Assembly: GCA_029959195.1 (NCBI GenBank)
Contig: CP114120.1
Span: forward strand, 2,170,001 to 2,234,000
From: Dictyophora rubrovolvata
Taxonomy: Eukaryota; Basidiomycota; Agaricomycetes; Phallales; Phallaceae
Direction of reading: 5' to 3'
Length of the DNA: 64,000 nucleotides
Shown here piece after piece: positions 59,954 through 64,000 of this stretch; the first letter of the stretch is position 1; every line of letters starts with the position of its first letter. Position numbers and translations under genes: made by a program. The notes beneath the pieces were generated by a model. It was not told the origin of the DNA. It saw only the letters and a program-made list of their open reading frames with translations, and did no database searches.

Positions 59954-62900
59954 ATGTCGGAAACGTCGATTGAAAAAGCCGTTCATCAGAAGTGGCAGCA
60001 CTATTACAACTATTATCAAGGCCCCGGTTCGGATGGCAGTCGTGGACTAAGAGATGTTCAGGAGGTAAATTTTTTCTTCTTTTTATACATTATCTTGAAA
60101 ATAAAGATTAAGATCAATTATAGGCATGGGATATTGTCATCTTTTTCATGAGACTACCGAGTATCACCGACACCCCGAAGCGTTTTAGTGAGACAACTTG
60201 CTATATGATTCGAGAAATGTACAGATTAAATCTTTGTTCTAGAACAGGAATTCATTGAGAGAGTAAAAAATGCAATTCAGTCGTTAACTGAAAAGAGATG
60301 GATGCCCGCTACGTTGGATGTATTCCATAGTAAGGTCGTCTGTTTCTGCTGAGGTTTACGACTAAGGTTGTCATAGGCATGCTTCAAGATCGAGAATTGG
60401 AATTAAAGGCTATTATAGAGCATTACATGTATACTTGGCAGGTTTGTATGGAGTGTTACTTTGCTTTAGATTGCGCTATAGGGGGTGTTTAGGCGACGAA
60501 AAGTGCTCGGGATATATACCTGTTCATCAACCGCCTGTCGGAAATTCATACCCTCTGGTGTCCATCTCCACTGTATGTATGTTGACGCTTGATCTATCGC
60601 ATTAGAAAAATCTCATGTGCAACTCTAGCCTTGGAGCTGTTTTCCCACATCGATACCATCGTTCTTTCCTCGCCATCGTATACTCATTCCTTCCTGACTT
60701 CTTTCCTGATGCCTTACGAGATCTTTTACGATGCGCTGTCACGAATTCTCCTTTACCTCCAGATGCGCTTAACACCGAATTTCCCGACTGTACATTCCCC
60801 CATCCCAATCTTTCGCATCTCTCTCTTCAACACCCAAACCCTGTCGTCACAGTAGGCCCGCCGTCGCAGTACGCAGCTCTATTCGGTGCTCTAGATATTC
60901 TCGGATTTCTTGAACGTTACGATTCGCAACTTACGGCGTGCATCAACAGTCTTATAGAAGAGAAGGTTAACAAGACTTGCCCTGGTTCTTGGGATGCCCA
61001 GCTGCTTCCCGAGATGAAAAAATGGCTTGTCGATAATATTGTGCCGTGGATTTCGAGACCGTATGCTAGAGGCTTGGCTAATCGTAAGCTCCTTTTCCGG
61101 TGTTGATAGCTCGTTCAATAGCTAACTTGATGTATAGCGGAAGAGGTGCGGATAGTCGTCTCGAACGTGTTGACAAGGCTGGAGTACCATCTTTGCAAAA
61201 CCTTGTGCAGTCTCAGGTTAGAACACTATCACTTTATTTCTTGCTCATAGCTGAATTTGATTGACATAGAATGACTGAACTTTTCGATATAATAGTGGAT
61301 TATCCTGATTCGATGCCTGCATTATTGGATATTAAGGTACCACCCACGTGCTTCCGCTTGATTCAGACGTTGTCATAATCGTTGTGGCAGGAATGTTTGA
61401 CCAAAGTAGACGACCGTATTGCGTTGGTCAAAGCCTTGCGAAAGCTGTACGTTTCATTCAGTGTTCATCTTTGAATTTTTTATTCGTATCGTTTTTAGGA
61501 ATAACCGCCGACTTCTGCATCCTGGAGCCGATACGAAAGATATTTTGACTCAATATGTTTCAACTATCCGTTGTCTTAGGGTTATAGACCCACCCGGCGT
61601 CTTATTGTACAAAGTAGCCGATCCGATTCGTCGTTATCTGCGGTATGAAGGAAATTGCTGTCCAAGCTCGTTTTGGTTGATTGCTCACAAAAACTCTTTC
61701 AGCGAGCGTCCGGACACTATTCGAAATATTGTATCTTCATTGGTCGGAGAGGGAGGAGATCTTTTAGACGAGAATGAGCAGGCTGTACCATTACAGCAAA
61801 ATCAAGCAGAAGACTATACAGAACCCAACTGGGAACCTGAGCCAATTGACGCTGGACCCGGTAGGTCTGGCAAGATCTGATTGTGTAAACTCAGCTTACT
61901 TTCTCCAGATTTCCGAGCGAATAAGCCAGCTGATGTTCTCACAACTCTTGTCAGCATCTACGATTCCAAAGATCTTTTTGTCAAGGAGTTGCAGATTCTT
62001 CTTGCTCAGCGCTTGTTGACGATTCAAGATGGGAATGATGACAGAGAGGTATTGATCATGTTCGTTTGTGTTTATGTCATTTTTTTGACATCACCAACCT
62101 TGAAGAGAAAAAATATTGAAATTCTGAAATTACGTTTTGGAGATGCAGCGTTACAAGTTTGCGAAGTGATGTTACGGGATATGAGCGATTCTAGAAGAAT
62201 TGATCAGCATATTCAGTCTCGACATCAGGTCTGGATCCCCTTTTTTTTCTCATTTCTTGTACTGCAATTAATATGGCTCATTAGTCTACCATTCATCCCA
62301 CTATTATCTCCGCAAACTTTTGGCCATCGCTCCAAACTAATACTCTAAAAATGCCTGGTCAATTTAAGAAGTACGACAATTATTTGAAATATATAAATTG
62401 GTTCTCACAGCCTACCCCACTAGATTACAAGAAGACTATTCCAGGGAATTTGAGATTTTTAAGCCAGACAAGCAACTTCGCTGGTTGTCCCACCTTGGCT
62501 CGGTACATTTGGAAATCGAATTGCAGGACCGTAAGATAGAAACAGAGGCGACTCCTCTGGAGGCAGCTATTCTTGAACTATTCTCTGAAAAAGGTAATTA
62601 ACTTGATTTTCGAAGGTCAGAAAGCTAATTGTTTTTTAGATGTTTGGACTGTGGACGAACTCTTGCCACAGTTAGGATCCATTGACCACGCGCCTACTGT
62701 GAAAGCCTTGAATGTCTGGATTGATAAGGGTGTGTTAATTGAAGAGCCTGAGACACAATATCGTCTTTTAGAGATTTCTCGGGAGAAAACTCGTGAACCG
62801 GTTCAGCGTATGGGTACGGTTTTAGATGCTTGTTTTTTTTTAAAAAATTTCAATTGACAACCTCTCCCTTTAGAAGAGGAAGAAGGTCTCGATATTCTCA

Positions 62901-63196
62901 TTTTGCAACAGCAGCAGGCTGAACAAATGCGTGTACACTGGAAGGTGAATATTGAATTTTACTCCACCCTGTGTCATCTGTTAATTTCGAAACGTTCATA
63001 GTTTATTCGAGGCATGCTCACAAATGTTGGGACCTTGCCCTTGGACAGAATTAATAGCATGCTTAGATTTGTCCCCGGATATGATCGTACACCGGAACAG
63101 TTGTTTCTATATTTGGAGAGTGCCAAAAGGGAAGGCCTTGTTACTGTGAGAAATGGTTTGTGGAGTTTGACTCCCGCGGGGAGGGCTTCCGGTTGA
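59954..63196 (+). CDS. APC2: Anaphase-promoting complex subunit 2 (cullin-like)
   Basis: Apc2 is the cullin scaffold of the APC/C ubiquitin ligase that drives mitotic exit. The start at 59,954 gives MSETSIEKAVHQKWQHYYNY. About 14 exons follow. ALFGALDILGFLERYDSQLT and EKVNKTCPGSWDAQLLPEMK lie in the N-terminal repeats. Cullin-homology landmarks are FVKELQILLAQRLLTIQDGN, LKLRFGDAALQVCEVMLRDM, SDSRRIDQHIQSR and RLQEDYSREFEIFKPDKQLR, then WLSHLGSVHLEIELQDRKIE. The C-terminal winged helix reads MLTNVGTLPLDRINSMLRFV, PGYDRTPEQLFLYLESAKRE and GLVTVRNGLWSLTPAGRASG, then stop at 63,196. An intron at about 60,189-60,243 must be removed to keep frame (KRF joined to KQEFIERVKNAIQ). Confidence 0.94.
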
Positions 63197-63325
63197 GTTT
63201 TATTACTGCATAATACATGTATCAATTGTATCATACGCTGCATCATGAACAATGTATTTTAATACAGACAACTTATTGTTTGCTAGATTTTGAATACGAA
63301 TATAAAAAAAACGATGAGCTTTAAA

Positions 63326-64000
63326 TCAAGGTACAAGTATTTGTTCCACCCAAATATTATCTGCGACGAGACTCCAGGCGGTTCGCCTATTGGGATAGAT
63401 ACCGAGCTCAACCAGATCTACGTGAACAGGATCAAGTACAACAACGGCAAAATTCCTCAACGCCTCATCCACGTTCTTCTTGTCTTCTCCCTTGGCTTCA
63501 TGGCGTTTTGGTAATTTCTGAGGCCATGAGTTGGCTTCATCGTAACTCTCCATTTGAGTACCTGGAGGTGGGCGAACAAACGAAGCACGAAGGTAAGAGG
63601 AGAGAGAATCATATGCGTTCAAACGATATTCTTCCCAATCGAATTCTCGATTCCCAGATAGAATTTCGGAAGGAAATGACTTCCGCCATGGGTGATTTGG
63701 ATGGGGAAGAAGATACGTCTTTGCGGTGATACGGAATTGTGTTTGGGGTTCTGAAAACCAGAAGGTCGCTTCGCTAGTATTATTAGAAATTAGTTGAGAT
63801 GCTTTAGGACTTCTTATATCTGTGGTAGTTATCAAGAGTTGTTTTGTAGGCGCGGTAGTCAGGATTTGGCGGTGGATTACGGAGCGTGCTCGAGGTGATG
63901 GTGATCCGTTCGTGTCTCCTTCGACGGTTGCTAATGTGTAGCCTGATTTGGTCTAGTCAAATAATATCGATTTTCCTGTATAAGACTCACTAGGTGCTTT
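63326..64000 (-). CDS. PNPOx-like FMN-binding protein (Alr4036 family), 5' end outside window
   Basis: Belongs to the split-barrel flavin-binding superfamily of pyridoxamine phosphate oxidase; the reaction in this family is not established. The stop is at 63,326. The large last exon (63,326-63,942) reads YTLATVEGDTNGSPSPRARS, ITTTDIRSPKASQLISNN, ATFWFSEPQTQFRITAKTYL, REFDWEEYRLNAYDSLSSYL, RASFVRPPPGTQME and, at the end, EALRNFAVVVLDPVHVDLVE then LGIYPNRRTAWSLV. An AG acceptor at 63,943-63,944 and a gtgagt donor at 63,985-63,990 lead into a further exon whose last ten bases (63,991-64,000) are in the window. The gene is therefore partial. It is tail to tail with APC2, 129 bp apart. Confidence 0.88.

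Noticed and set aside
60188-60242. The readable stretch TTCYMIREMYRLNLC as part of APC2.
   Set aside because: It leads to an early stop. Treating 60,189-60,243 as a GT-AG intron gives KRF-KQEFIERVKN in frame and an intact protein.

Overview
The window looks like nuclear DNA of a filamentous basidiomycete, most likely an Agaricomycete. Genes are dense in the right three quarters and carry many short introns of about 45-60 bp with GT-AG ends, often with gtacgt or gtaagt donors. Several products belong to families typical of this group: fungal Rtt109, a GH35 beta-galactosidase, a PA-clan protease family and a large disordered methyltransferase. The genus cannot be fixed from the sequence alone.

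Layout. 1-12,168 has no recognisable gene. Its first 3.5 kb is pyrimidine-rich on the + strand, with a 29-base G run and short microsatellites. 12.2-24.9 kb is a compact block of housekeeping genes: a coiled-coil protein, D-lactate dehydrogenase (DLD1-like), eIF3e, an MPDU1-like PQ-loop protein, the mitochondrial ADP/ATP carrier, a Nop15/NIFK-like nucleolar RRM protein and a small unknown protein. 24.9-38.5 kb is an unstable mosaic. It holds a full GH35 beta-galactosidase gene, a truncated second copy of its 3' half, the tail of a SWIM zinc-finger protein, two related pieces of a trypsin-like protease gene (the longer one damaged), a rearranged fragment of the neighbouring PRP6 gene, and a short inserted element with an empty site in the paralogous copy. 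38.5-64 kb is again orderly: PRP6, SUB1/PC4, RTT109, an unknown F-box-like gene, an MFS transporter, IST1, enolase, a SAM methyltransferase, APC2, and the end of a PNPOx-like flavoprotein that runs off the right edge.

Several genes sit head to head over short intergenic spans: eIF3e/MPDU1 (160 bp), SUB1/RTT109 (121 bp), IST1/enolase (425 bp) and AAC/NIFK (736 bp). These spans probably act as shared promoters.

Most notable: (1) the recombination mosaic, with a 645-bp deletion bounded by a 6-bp microhomology and a clear filled/empty insertion site; (2) a 6-nt microexon in the beta-galactosidase gene that restores the conserved active-site-region motif; (3) a 2-nt expansion in a homopolymer that puts DLD1 out of frame just before its conserved C-terminus; (4) an in-frame stop in the protease gene that lies inside a sequence that could be read as a 51-nt intron.
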